Origin: Typhlomys cinereus
Lineage: Eukaryota > Chordata > Mammalia > Rodentia > Platacanthomyidae
Reading direction: 5' to 3'
DNA: 64,000 nucleotides
Assembly: GCA_023101885.1 (NCBI GenBank)
Contig: JALPQD010000245.1
Coordinates: forward strand, 2,650,286 to 2,714,285
Part shown: positions 33,468-44,010 of the stretch, piece by piece
Layout of the letters: each line of letters opens with the position of its first letter
Numbering within the stretch: the stretch's first letter is position 1
Notes under the pieces: generated by a model
Told to the model about the DNA's origin: nothing
Database searches by the model: none
The model's input: the letters and a program-made list of their open reading frames with translations, nothing else
Translations under genes and position numbers: made by a program

Positions 33468-34600
33468 ACTAATGATGTTCCTCTAGGATGATATGAGATG
33501 TCATATCATCAAGGTAAAGAAAAACACAAATTATCTGGTTGGGGACAGAAGCTAGTGCAGCCAGCCTCCCTCCTGGCCGTGGGGCAAGTGATTGTCAGGA
33601 AGAGATGAAATCACCTCCTGTAGAGGTAGATTTCAGGTCAAGATATGCTGATGATTTAATTTTACTCCTAGAGGCAATCCAGGATGATGTGGTAACTGAC
33701 TCGACAGGACACAAATCAGGGCTGGGATGTAACTCGGTGGTACAACACCTGCCTGGCCTATGCCTGGGGTGTGTGTGTGGGGGATGACAAAGAGGAGGGG
33801 GGAATCGAAGCTGGTTCTCCCCAGGGAGAAAAAGAAGTTGACTCAGGTAAGATTCATAAAAAAAATTTTTTAAAAATTCATTTTGCTTGTCCATCAGCTG
33901 CCTGTGTTATACACAATTTTTGCTTCACTAAAAAGCGAGGAGCAAAGCTGGATACTAAGGCTTGAAGCATGTTTAACAGGCAAGCTCCGTCTTTCCACGG
34001 AAGCACGAAGCTTTCTGCGACGCCATCACTAGCTCCAGCGTCTCCACTGCCCTCTGCTTGCTGTTATATGAGGGTCCAGAATCACTGCACTCCAGAATTA
34101 AATAAAAATGGGGGCTCCCCACTGAAGATACTGAATCAAGAATCTAGGCCCAGGTACACCAGTATCAATCTTCAAGAACGAGCTGCAAGTGGTTTCCAGA
34201 TGTAATTAAACTCCCACTGGCTGAAAAACCTCAGCTTCTGGTTTGACTGTTTGGGAGACAAATCTTAGTTTCTGTGGTCTAAAGTGTAAATAATACCACA
34301 TATTCCTTTTTTTAAAAAAAGGGAAAAAAGCATAGAAAATGGTGAATGTAGAATTCAGTAAAGAGCAAATATTTATTATGAATAAAAGAGATGATAAAGT
34401 CATTAATCACAATTTAAATGTTATTTTAAAGTTAAAGAACACATGTGAGGATGTCTAGAAACAAGATATATTTAATAATTAGGAATTATGTAGCTCAGAG
34501 TAGCCTCCACTTACTGTCCACTTCAGCCTCTTAAGTATAGACTCGGTGTCTGACTCTTGAGGGAAGTTTCCTTTAATATAAAGGTTGATATTCTTATTTT
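33468..34600. other. Mostly unique sequence with an ID-like fragment
   Basis: An ID-like unit (GGGCTGGGATGTAACTCGGT) lies at 33719-33775 on the plus strand. The rest is unique and AT-rich from 34260 on, with no recognisable gene. Confidence 0.45.
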
Positions 34601-34602
34601 AT

Positions 34603-34757
34603 TCTGCTTTTATTTATTATTTTATTGGGGGATTGAGTGCATGCCATGCATATGGAGGTCAGAGAATAATGTTCAGGAGTCTGTTCTCTCCTTCTTGCCT
34701 TCCACCATGTGGGCACTGGGCACCCTTAAGCCCTGGGCCATCTTGCCAGCTCTTGAG
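34603..34757 (-). mobile_element. B3/B2-like SINE, minus
   Basis: TTTATTTATTATTTTATTGG, TGGAGGTCAGAGAATAATG, CCTTCCACCATGTGGGCAC and GGGCCATCTTGCCAGCTC are the reverse strand of an older SINE. Confidence 0.7.
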
Positions 34758-34827
34758 ACTGTTTCAAATATTTCCTCTCAGTCTGCAAGACTTCCTTAGG
34801 ACAAGGTAGCTTAGAGTCTGAGCATGA

Positions 34828-34871
34828 TTTATTTGTTTATTTATTTACTTATTTATTTAGTGTGTGTTAGT

Positions 34872-34945
<74 letters not shown>

Positions 34946-35410
34946 AAGAGTATGTGTATGTGTATCAGAGAGTACTTTGTGCGCCCTTGTGGGCCCAAAG
35001 GTGACTTTGGGAATCACTTTAGATGGCATCTACTTCCTTTTTGCTTCACTCTGGGGTTTTCTAGGCTCCATCTTCCAAAGATGGAAGTGCAGGTTATCAC
35101 CATTTCTGCCTACCTTTTTTTTTAAATTTATTCAATTGTGCATGTGTGAGTGTGTGCACGTGTGTGTATGTATGTGTGTGTGTCCACCTCCTCCTTGTTT
35201 ACTCTGCCCCGGGATTCACAGGCTCCACCTACCAGGACCAGAAACACAGGCCGCTCCTGCTTCCGCCTGGCGTCTATACGTGGGGTCTAGGATCCGAACT
35301 CAGGACCTTCCGCCTGCAAGGCGGAGGCTTAACCCCTGAGCCACCTCTCCAGCCCCTCTGCCTGGAGTTTTTAATGTGGGATCTGGGATCCAAAGCCAGG
35401 TCTAAGGCGT
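34828..35410 (-). mobile_element. Older B2-like SINE, minus, split by a younger one
   Basis: The tail is (TG)n/(GA)n at 34860-34940. The body (CAAAGGTGACTTTGGGAATC, CTGGGGTTTTCTAGGCTCC) stops at about 35111 and resumes at 35357 (TCTGCCTGGAGTTTTTAATG, GGGATCTGGGATCC). The head is incomplete at 35410. Confidence 0.8.
35112..35356 (-). mobile_element. Young B2-like SINE nested in an older copy, minus
   Basis: Same young subfamily as 32328-32637 but with part of the 3' body missing between the CCTCCTCCTTG region and the TG-rich tail. TCTGCCT at 35105-35111 and 35357-35363 is the likely duplication of target sequence. Confidence 0.85.
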
Positions 35411-36510
35411 GATTTCACAGGCTAGTATTCAGTTTGTGGTTCTACGCTGTAGAGTTGGAACTCTGAAAGTCCCTCTCACGATGTTCAGGGGAGATGGAAG
35501 ATCTTGGTGCATCTCCTGCTGCTTATGCTGTGCTTCAATCAGCTGGTCAGCAACAAGGGACCCTTAGTGTCTAAGGTCGTTTTCCATTTTGCTTTGTTTG
35601 TAGCTGGCATTCCCAGCCTGTTTCCTTCTGCCACTCTTATGCCCGTGACCCCTTGACTCCTTTGGTCTTTGTGTCGTGTGTCAAAGGCGGTACTAAGACT
35701 CTCTCAGGACAATTTTCTACAAAAGAAAAGGTACAAAATCTAATGACACATGCTAGAAGATGTATCATAGTTATTTAACTTTTATTGTATGGGTGGAAAT
35801 ATAAAATGATAAGAAAAAAGAAAAGATATAAAAGCATACATGAATGCAAACAGCAACCATGACTATGAAATATATCCCAGTAAAATCCAAATTAATGTGT
35901 CCTAAACTCATCTTTTCCTGGCCCAGTTTCAAAGTCCACGATCACAAATAGTTCCTGAACATGTGGCCAAAGAGGAGAGTCTTGAAACAGGAAGACATTT
36001 TAACCAAATTTAATTTAAAATTTATGAAAAGGCATGAACATACACTAACACCCCTCCCTTATCTCTCACCATATCACCAGGGTTTTGCCCATTTCACAGA
36101 CTGTTACAAGCCCCAAATCGAACCGTGCTTCATAATTAAAGAGATGCCCCAGGAAGCTGTGTGCATGGATGCCTATGTGTGAGGGCAGTTAGTACCCTGA
36201 AGAGGGGGCTGTACAAATGGAAAACACTTTTCAGGAGACTTTTAAGATTATGTTTCAGTTATTAAAGTAATACACGGAGGAGTAAAACTCAGAAATTTAT
36301 GACCCTATTTGTAAAAATCCAGTTTATATTCACTTTTAAAGGATTATTGGATGTCCTTCTACTCATTTAAAATGTTTTCAATGACTTTTGCGCTTTCAAA
36401 TTTATAAATCAAGACAAATGTTCATTTCCTTAAAATGCTTCAGTGCAGAGTGTGCATAAGTCCATTACTTACAGAAAAATGATCAACATTGTGCTAATTA
36501 TTTTTGTTTT
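35411..36510. other. Unique intergenic sequence
   Basis: About 1.1 kb, AT-rich from 35740 on. No recognisable gene; the 73-codon frame at 35961-36182 matches nothing I know. Confidence 0.4.
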
Positions 36511-36639
36511 TAATGCTGGGGATGTTGAAGAGGAATTTTCAGCTAGGTCAGTCTTTGTCAGTCAAATGACCACCCCAGACAGGTTATTATGCAGGTCTGC
36601 TAAAATTCTTGCCAGTTCCATAACAGTTCTTCTGCTGCC

Positions 36640-36853
36640 TGTAATGGCACTAAACGTATGGTATTGACCAATCAGATCTTGCTGTCAATCATCTTTCAAA
36701 GAGACTGCATAGACATGAACCAACCTCTGAGCTCCGGGTTCAGAACTACTCAATACTAGCTCTTCGGGGTGGTTTGCTTAATAAACTTGAGTTCTCCAAG
36801 CTTACCTGAAAGTGCCACTTGGTTTCTTGCAAGAGCTGTATTCTTCGGCAACA
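36640..36853 (+). mobile_element. Possible retroviral LTR segment, plus
   Basis: A CCAAT-box-like ATTGACCAATCAGATC at about 36664 is followed some 110 bp later by GGTTTGCTTAATAAACTTGA (AATAAA) and a U5-like CGGCAACA end at about 36853. Spacing and order fit a gammaretrovirus-type (ERV1) LTR, but the 5' edge and duplication are not clear. No viral genes are attached. Confidence 0.45.
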
Positions 36854-37200
36854 ATGTAACCAAGATCTGTATTCCTCTGAAACCAAGTAACAAGGGACCT
36901 TAGGCATGCTAGGTAAGTACTCTACCTTTGACTTTCCAAGTTCTGTGCTTTAAAGGAGTAGTCAGGTATATGATGACATAATAATGTCCCAAACTTGCAT
37001 TTCAAAAGGTGATCTTTGCTTGAGAAAATACAGGGAAACATGAATAATAGAACTGTACATGAACTCTCAAATAATATCAGACACTATTAGAAGAGGCACA
37101 GGATAGGACTGTCATAAAGCTAATATGTTTCCCAATGTGGATATCTACATGCTAATAAAATTCAATACAAGTGTCAAAAAATCATTGACAAAGGAAGGAT

Positions 37201-37435
37201 GAGGACTGGAGAGATGGCCAAGGGTTTAAACCTCTGCCTCACAAGCAAAAGAACCTGACTGCAGATCCCCAGATCTTTTTGCTTCTTTGGGGTTTCCCAG
37301 GCTCTGTCTTCCATGGCTAGAATTATAGGTTGTTACCATATTCATCGTATCCACCTGGCATTTCTATGTGAGAGAAATCCAGGATGATTCCTGAAATCAC
37401 CCTTGGGACTCTACGCACATACATAGTGCCCTCTG

Positions 37436-37482
<47 letters not shown>

Positions 37483-37565
37483 CTACAGAGAGATACACAC
37501 ATGGGCACATAAACATATACAGACACACATACATATACATGCAGACATAGAAACACACACACACA
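37201..37565 (+). mobile_element. B2-like SINE with an inverted central segment
   Basis: Head (GACTGGAGAGATGGCCAAGG) and 3' body (ATCCAGGATGATTCCTGAA, then GTGCCCTCTGATAACAC) lie in plus orientation. The central part, about 37276-37372, reads as the reverse complement of the normal SINE middle: GGGGTTTCCCAGGCTCTGTC, GGCTAGAATTATAGG and CACCTGGCATTTCTATGTG. A (CA)n-type tail continues to 37565. Confidence 0.85.
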
Positions 37566-37975
37566 AAGAAAAATCAAGAATCAAGTAAAACCACCATCAT
37601 ATTTATCATTAGGATTTAACACTATGTTAAAGCACACATGCAAAACTCAGAGAAGTACTTAAGTCAACAGGAAGTGTATGCTGATTCAATTTCCACTCTT
37701 AATGAAAAATATCAAACTTCAAAACTTTTTGACTTAATCCTAAAAGTAAATAATTTGAATATATTCAGAAAATGATTAACATTAACAATTTAGAAAGTAA
37801 GAACAGGATCATGTAGAGGAGGTGAAAAAAATCATTTGCTCCCCCATGCACGCTCACTCACCAATTGACTTAAAAATGGGTTTTAAAGAGGAAAACATGT
37901 AGGCAAACTCAGGGCTGAGTAAGAGAGCTAAGAGGTGATTATAATTTAGACTGATGTATCATCTTTGTGTGTGTG
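37566..37975. other. Unique AT-rich spacer
   Basis: No gene or repeat recognised. Confidence 0.4.
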
Positions 37976-38026
37976 TGACAGAGAGAGAGAGAGAGAGAGA
38001 AAAAGAGAGAGAGAGAGAGAGAGAGG
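37976..38026. repeat. (GA)n simple repeat
   Basis: Almost pure GA run with one AAAA interruption. Confidence 0.9.
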
Positions 38027-38087
38027 CCAGAGAACAAACTGTAGTTTGTTTGTGAGGCATTTATTCACCTTGCACTTTTTCTTATTT

Positions 38088-38111
38088 TTATTTGTTTACT
38101 CTCTGTGTGTT

Positions 38112-38164
<53 letters not shown>

Positions 38165-38260
38165 GCATGTCATGATGCATATGTGATTAGAGGATGACTT
38201 TGGAGGACAGTTCTCTCCTTCCACTATGTGGAATTTGGGAAACTCAGGTCGGTCACTAGG
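38088..38260 (-). mobile_element. B3/B2-like SINE, minus
   Basis: TTATTTTTATTTGTTTACTC, (TG)n and (GA)n at 38112-38165, GATTAGAGGATGACTTTGG, CTCCTTCCACTATGTGG: reverse strand of an older SINE. Confidence 0.7.
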
Positions 38261-38359
38261 CCTGCTAGCAGGTGTTTTTACATGCTCTCAATGGCGCCTC
38301 CTTGTTTATTTGTTCGTTCTTTCGTTCGTTTGTTTGTTTGTTTATAAAGACCGGGCCTC

Positions 38360-38980
38360 CCAGCAGAATGGAGTGAAGGGAATTGCAGGAGCAGCAAAAC
38401 TGCAAAAGAAAATCAACAAACCACAATCCAGAACTTCAGAGACTCTATATCAATCACATAGAACTAGGCCAGCCTAATCTCTCCCCATCCTGGAGCTCAG
38501 GGACATTTGCGGAAGAGGGGGCGGTAAGATTGTAAGAGCAAAAGGATGGGAGGAGCAACGATTTGCAAGATTCTCAACAATAGTTGGGGCCAAAGCAATC
38601 ATAATGGAACTTTGCATGCCCTGCGCAATGTCCAGCGCACTGTTGCCCTCATAAAGTCTAGCATCTGTTAAGGGCACCGAGACCCCTGGAGGCAAGGGAT
38701 TGACAGCCATAGTAGTAATCTTATGCTTAAGGGGAACAAGAGAAAGGGCTTATGGAAATGCCACTGGGTCCTTATATGTCATCGGAGAGGAGGACCCAGT
38801 AGAGAGTTAGGCGCACACAATAAAGGACTCTCTGGGAATTGGGGGGGAGACACTGGGGGAAGGGGAGGGGGGAGGGAGGGAACTGGTAAAAAATTTTAAA
38901 ATGTATAATTAAATTTTTAATAAAAAAAAAATAAATAAATAAATATGTATTCTGGGAATCCAAAAAAAAAAAAAAAAAAA
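38360..38980 (+). mobile_element. Recent 5'-truncated L1 with 16-bp duplication
   Basis: Only the L1 3' UTR is present, with the characteristic G-rich tract at about 38843-38880 and an A/T-rich end at 38885-38945. A second, pure A-run of about 20 follows at 38962-38980. The perfect 16-bp repeat ATAAAGACCGGGCCTC at 38344-38359 and 38981-38996 shows one target-primed insertion. Between the two A-tracts lies an extra non-L1 stretch (38946-38961), read here as a 3' transduction. The element has no ORFs and cannot move by itself. It landed inside an older minus-strand SINE. Confidence 0.93.
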
Positions 38981-38996
38981 ATAAAGACCGGGCCTC

Positions 38997-39155
38997 TGCT
39001 GACTTGGGACTGGTTAATTAGGCTAGGCTGGCAGATTGGCGAGTCTCCTGGCTCTCTCTATCCAGTGCTTGGATTGAACTTGCCTGAAACCTTTGGTCCT
39101 CAGGCCTCCGTGGCAAGCGCTGTGCTGATCAGTGTCTCCCTAGCCCTTCTGTACC
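38997..39155 (-). mobile_element. SINE remnant flanking the L1, minus
   Basis: CTAGGCTGGCAGATTGGCGA, CCAGTGCTTGGATTGAAC, TGGCAAGCGCTGTGCTGATC and GTCTCCCTAGCCC are the reverse strand of an old SINE. Its left part probably lies before the L1 at 38281-38343. Confidence 0.55.
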
Positions 39156-40006
39156 TCCTTAACAAGTGAAGAGAAGGGAGAGAAAGGCTATTATGGGAAG
39201 CATGCTTGCACAGATGGGCACAGACTTTCCATCTCTTCAGGGCCGTTAACACTCCCCTGGAGAAGAGGGTTAGGGTAGGTTTTACAGTTTTATTCAGGCT
39301 CTCCCTAATGGGAAGAGAGCTGCTATAAAGGGAATTTATGCAGTTCTTGGTATGTGCAGTTTGCTGCATTTGTTTAGATAAAAGAAGCTCCTAGGAGAGG
39401 TATTTCCTGCACCTCATAAGTTGGTTGAAACTCAAATCTCTTAAATGTAGAAGGATCTTCATGTCACTCTGGGGTTCTGAGTGGGTCCTCGTCATGCTAT
39501 TGACTGCCAGCTTGTTAAAGAGATCATCAAAATAATCGGAAGGTGAAGCAAAGCCAAGGTAATGGTTTCTGCCGAGGGAGAGGCAGAGGCTGGGGAACAG
39601 CTGTCAGTTAATACTGGGCGGGATCTGCAGGATCGGATGTAGTGTGAGGCTGGAGGCTTTGGGGTCTGACTGCTGCACCCTCTGACAGGGGCCAGATGAA
39701 TCCGTTGGGCACACTTGGCCCCATATGATAGCTACAATAACTGCTATCAGTGGGTACAAGAGAGGAAGATTGGGATGTGCATCTTCAAGGAATAAAGAAT
39801 AACTTGATGAAAATACACTTGAGAAAGCTGCGGTTTAACAGAAGAGTTATGGATTTTTGTTTGTTGCTCAAGCAACTGTTCAGAAGGATGGATTTTTTTT
39901 TCCCCCTGAAAATTCCTGAAGCAGAGAAGCTTACCTGAAAGTTCAGTTTTCTGGGCAAGCATTTCCTGCACAGACATTTGATGCATAATAGTAAAGCTGC
40001 GTCACT
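39156..40006. other. Unique intergenic sequence
   Basis: About 850 bp without recognisable gene or repeat. Confidence 0.4.
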
Positions 40007-40128
40007 GGGGCTGGAGAGGTGGCTCAGGGTTAAGCCTCTGCCTTGCAGGCGGAAGGTCCTGAATTCGGATCCCAGATCCCACGTATAGACGCACAGTTGA
40101 ATAAAAAATAAAAAAAATATATATAAAT
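40007..40128 (+). mobile_element. Young B2-like SINE, internally deleted
   Basis: The head and first 70 bp match the young subfamily (GGGGCTGGAGAGGTGGCTCA to CCCACGTATAGACGC) and then jump directly to the 3' end (ACAGTTGAATAAAAAATAAA). About 180 bp of body and the CA tail are missing. Flanks GCTGCGTCA and GCTGTGTCA may be the duplication. Confidence 0.85.
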
Positions 40129-40371
40129 AAGGCTGTGTCAGTCTGGTGACAGTTACTTCTATGGATGCCAAAGTGTCAGTCATCACTAATATTTTTTGAT
40201 ATTAGTAATATTAAAAATTGAGAAGAAATCATGCCTTTTCTAGGAGGGGGTGGTAAATAACAAAGCCCAAAATGAACACAAAATCAGGAAACAAAAATTA
40301 GGGCAGGAGGGAGATTACCACAGCAATTGTTCAAAATGAAAATGGATTCAGCTAGCAGAAGGACACACAGT

Positions 40372-40625
40372 GGACCCGGAGAGGGCTCAGTGTGTAGAGA
40401 CACTTGCCGTGCACACCTGAAGACCGGAGTTCCAGCCCCTCAGCCCACATAGACACTGGAGAGGACTCAGTGTCATCTAGGTGCACTCTTGAGGATCTGG
40501 ATTTCATGCCTGAAGCTTACATTGTAGAAGGAGAGAACTGACTCACAAAGTATCCTCGCTGTCCACATGTGTGACACACTTGTACCTACACATATCATCC
40601 ACACACACGCATGCATGCACATAGT
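40372..40625 (+). mobile_element. Diverged SINE, plus, with a doubled head-like part
   Basis: GGAGAGGGCTCAGTGTGTAG at 40378 and GGAGAGGACTCAGTGTCATC at about 40458 are two related tRNA-head-like stretches. The body continues with GAGAGAACTGACTCACAAAG and ends in CA-rich sequence. Confidence 0.6.
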
Positions 40626-40736
40626 AATAATAATTAAATAGATGTATATAATGCAGTGATATATAGATGTGGTAATATATTCATTTAAGGCAAGTATACT
40701 TGTAAATAATATTTAAAGATGAAAAATGAAGGATGG

Positions 40737-40937
40737 GTATGTGCAAAGTCTCAGTAGGTCGCAGAGCCTGAGGTCAAATTTGGTATCCTGAGTTCAAGAC
40801 CTGAAGCTCTCAATTGGTGGAGGGAACAGCGTCTGAAAGCTGTCCTCTGACCTCCACACATGTGCTGTTGCATGCTCTAACCCTGCCTTCCTTCTTTCGC
40901 CCAACCAAGAAATAAATATTAATAAAAATACAAATGA
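40737..40937 (+). mobile_element. Old B2/B3-like SINE, plus
   Basis: GCAAAGTCTCAGTAGGTCGC, CCTGAGTTCAAGACCTGAAG, GGTGGAGGGAACAGCG and CTGTCCTCTGACCTCCACAC, followed by a TAAATATTAATAAAAATAC end. Confidence 0.65.
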
Positions 40938-40988
40938 AAGATGAGATTAGTGTGTCAGGCAACCATGAGGACTCGGTCCTGTGTCTTT

Positions 40989-41112
40989 ACACACAAAATG
41001 AAAGGACATCAAAATATAGAAATTAAGCGGGTTGGGAGTGGTGGGACTGAGAAGAGAAACAGGATTAGTGTGCCAATGGGACTGTCAGTTGGGGCAGGGT
41101 GAAGGGTAGGTG
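40989..41112 (+). repeat. Left arm of a 124-bp inverted repeat
   Basis: Begins ACACACAAAATGAAAGGACA and ends GAAGGGTAGGTG. Its reverse complement is found at 41667-41790 with only two differences, both C/T changes (in the CAGTTGGGG and CAGGGTGAAGG words). The arms are separated by 554 bp. Confidence 0.95.
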
Positions 41113-41666
41113 TCGGGGCCCTGGGCACAGCACCCTGAAAGATGGTGCTTTGTTGCCCTAAAGGGCAGTGAAGGGTCTCAGGAGCAAGGACTCTCAGACC
41201 TCCCTTGTCTCTCCCAAGGCCAGCCATGATGCTTGCAAGATCATGCTCCCCTTCCCTGAGAGAGCCTCATTCATTGGTCAGGAGAAAGGAGGGAGACTAC
41301 AGGGGACCTGAGCCCTGCAGCAGCCCCATGTGCTACCATTAGACAATCCCATCTCCATGTGTCCGCACCTCAACGCTCAGGGCTCAGATGGTCAGGTGTT
41401 TGCTCAATAAGCTCGAGGACTGAGTTTCATTCCTAGAAACCCACATGATAAAAGTCAGGCCTTAGTCTTCCCAGCACTGGGGAGGCATACACGGGAGGGT
41501 CCCTGAAGCTCGTTGGCCAGCCAGACTAACCCACTTGGATCTTAAGAGACCAGGCTTCCAGAATGAGGTGGATAAGTGGATGATCCTAGCCCGCCAGGAT
41601 CTGTGAGAGACCACACCTCCAGCAGGTAGGCAGGTAGACGGCCCCAGAGAGAGCAACAAGTAAACA
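41113..41666. other. Spacer of the inverted repeat, partly SINE
   Basis: The 554-bp loop contains a B4-like composite at about 41385-41600 (GGGCTCAGATGGTCAGGTG, AGTTTCATTCCTAGAAACC, then TCTTCCCAGCACTGGGGAGG). The left half, 41113-41380, is unique. Confidence 0.6.
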
Positions 41667-41790
41667 CACCTACCCTTCGCCCTGCCCCAGCTGACAGTCC
41701 CATTGGCACACTAATCCTGTTTCTCTTCTCAGTCCCACCACTCCCAACCCGCTTAATTTCTATATTTTGATGTCCTTTCATTTTGTGTGT
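41667..41790 (-). repeat. Right arm of the 124-bp inverted repeat
   Basis: Reads CACCTACCCTTCGCCCTGCC to CATTTTGTGTGT and is the reverse complement of 40989-41112 apart from two transitions. Confidence 0.95.
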
Positions 41791-41799
41791 CTTCTGAAT

Positions 41800-42224
41800 G
41801 CTACACAAGCACATACATGTGCATACACAACATATGTGGACACACATACATGAGCATACAGGCATGTATACCATCATACACGTGAACACACGTGTCCATG
41901 CACATGTACCCACATAAGCATGTGAACCCACACAAGCTCAAACACATATGTGCATAGACACATGCACCAACATACATGTGAACACATATGTGTGTGTACA
42001 TCCATACACACAAACACACAGGTGTGTGTACCAACATGAATGTGAAGCATATATATGTGCACTCACATGTACGTGTACAACAGAAGCACACAGAAACATA
42101 GACCACATAGAGGTGAACACATATGCTTGTACACATGCACCCACACAAGCGTGAACACACAGCAGTCACATAGGTATATACATCAGTACATATGTGGACA
42201 CACACGCATGTGTGCACACACACA
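41800..42224. repeat. Degenerate CA-rich repeat
   Basis: ACACATACATGTG-type words over about 420 bp, leading into the (CA)n end of the next minus-strand SINE. Cys/Val/Met-rich minus-strand frames are repeat translation. Confidence 0.75.
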
Positions 42225-42463
42225 TTTACACATATGTTTGCATATGTGTTCCAGAGGGTGCTGTATGTGCCTGTGGAGTTCCAAGGGAGACTTCAGGAAT
42301 CACTCTGGGTTGCTCTGTTTCCGTGTTGTTTTTACTCTGTTCCAGGACCGAAAGTACAGGCTAATGCCATGTTCCCCTGGAGTGTGTGGGATCTGAGATC
42401 TGAACTCAGATCCTTGTGCTTGCAAGGAAAAGACTTTAATCCCTGAGCCATCTCCCCAGCCCC
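42225..42463 (-). mobile_element. B2-like SINE, minus
   Basis: CAGAGGGTGCTGTATGTGCC, GGAGACTTCAGGAATCACTC, GATCTGAACTCAGATCCTTG and CCCTGAGCCATCTCCCCAGC: complete body and head read backwards. Confidence 0.82.
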
Positions 42464-43145
42464 ATGTTGTTTAACAGATTTGATGAAGAGTGGACAGTTG
42501 TAGACGTAAGCAGACACAATCTGCGTGCTACAGATCGGGGGTCTTTGTAAAATCCGTCTCTGCAGACCCTTGGCCTCTCTGTGTAACTTTCCCTCCACCA
42601 TCTAAGCAGCAACGCTGTTTGTGGAAAAAGTTGACAGTTGACAGTAGGCAGATGAACTCAAGAAAGTTCATTTCAATCATGCCTGTGGGCGTGGAAATCC
42701 GACTGAACAGGAAGCTCAAGGAGCACAGGATGGTTATGTTAACATGCTGTCCTGAGGTGGAGATGGGGCGCAGGCTCTGAGGCACAAGTCACAGGAGGGC
42801 AGGGAGCGAGAGCGCATGGTGGCCCGGACTGTGTGCGGAGCTGATGGGCCTTGCCTGGGCTTGCGGCACACCAGGTCCCTCCCCTGTCCTGCCAGGTGTG
42901 AAGAGGTGTGAAGATCTCCTGCGGATTCTCACACTGTTGGAACAATGTCCTCAGGGAATGGGGGTTGCCCCCAGGAGTCTCATGCTGGGAAAAGGAGAAG
43001 GCAGAAGCTTGGGGGGTGAGGAGGGAGGCTTATCTCCCAGAAAGAGGTTCCCACAGTGCTCCAGCTCTATACCGGATGAGACATCCTCAGACAGGCCTCA
43101 CCTGCAGGGCTTAAGTCTTACATCTTCCTCCTAAGGATAGACCGA
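42464..43145. other. Unique intergenic sequence
   Basis: GC-richer unique sequence. Overlapping frames of 68-96 codons on both strands, none recognisable. Confidence 0.4.
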
Positions 43146-43147
43146 CA

Positions 43148-43245
43148 GTGGACGTGCTGGCTCACACCTGAAATCCCAGTGCGTGCAAGGCTGAGATAGA
43201 GGCTAGCCTGGGCTACTGCGAAGTAAGACCTTATCTAAAGACCAA
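43148..43245 (+). mobile_element. B1 SINE, plus
   Basis: GTGCTGGCTCACACCTGAAA, GCCTGGGCTACTGCGAAGTA and AGACCTTATCTAAAGACC follow B1 order; diverged and partly deleted. Confidence 0.7.
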
Positions 43246-43815
43246 ATACTGGCCACATGTTACCTTTCGTTCAGCTCAAATGCTAATGCTATGTCCTGAA
43301 AGCTGTTGTCCTCTTGGCTCATGTCTGCAGTTGTTCAGAGGGACTGATGTGAGAGTCGCGGTGGAAGCTTACAAGGGGAGTCAAGGAAATATGGAAACTG
43401 TATTGGCTTCTCAGATTTCCTCCCCAGAGTTTCCGCACATCTGGCCTTTTTAATTGCAGTGGTTCCTCTGAAACTTCTGTGGAGCATTTTCTTTCATTTT
43501 TCAGAAAGCACAGGAACATCTGCCTCCTGTAAGGATTCTAAGATTGAGTAGTAGTGACTGTCTCTGGCTTTAGATTTTTTTTGAGAGAGAGAGACAGTTA
43601 TTGCAATGACGATCTTATTTCATAGTTGAGGCATAAAAATCTCTGGTCTGCCTCTTGTACTGGGGAGAGAATGGAAATCATTTAAAAATTCAACAGTGAA
43701 GAAAGGAGAAATAAAATATGTGTGGGTGTCACACCATGAACTACAATTCAGCAATTTGATAAATTATATCTATATCTGTGTATATCAGTCTATTCAGGTC
43801 TCCACAGAATGAGAA
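43246..43815. other. Unique intergenic sequence
   Basis: No gene or clear repeat recognised. Confidence 0.4.
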
Positions 43816-43819
43816 AGGG

Positions 43820-43821
43820 AG

Positions 43822-43871
<50 letters not shown>

Positions 43872-44010
43872 ACATGCCTCTGTTATGGTGCACAGGTGGA
43901 GGCCAGAGGATAACTTTCAGAAGTCAGTTCTTCCACTGTGTGGGCTTCTAGGGATAAAATTTAGGTCATCAAGTTTGAAGCAAATGCCTAATGATCTACT
44001 CTCTGGCCAG
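43820..44010 (-). mobile_element. B3/B2-like SINE with (GA)n tail, minus
   Basis: (GA)n at about 43827-43870, GGTGGAGGCCAGAGGATAAC, TTCTTCCACTGTGTGGGC and a degraded head near 44000. Confidence 0.72.
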
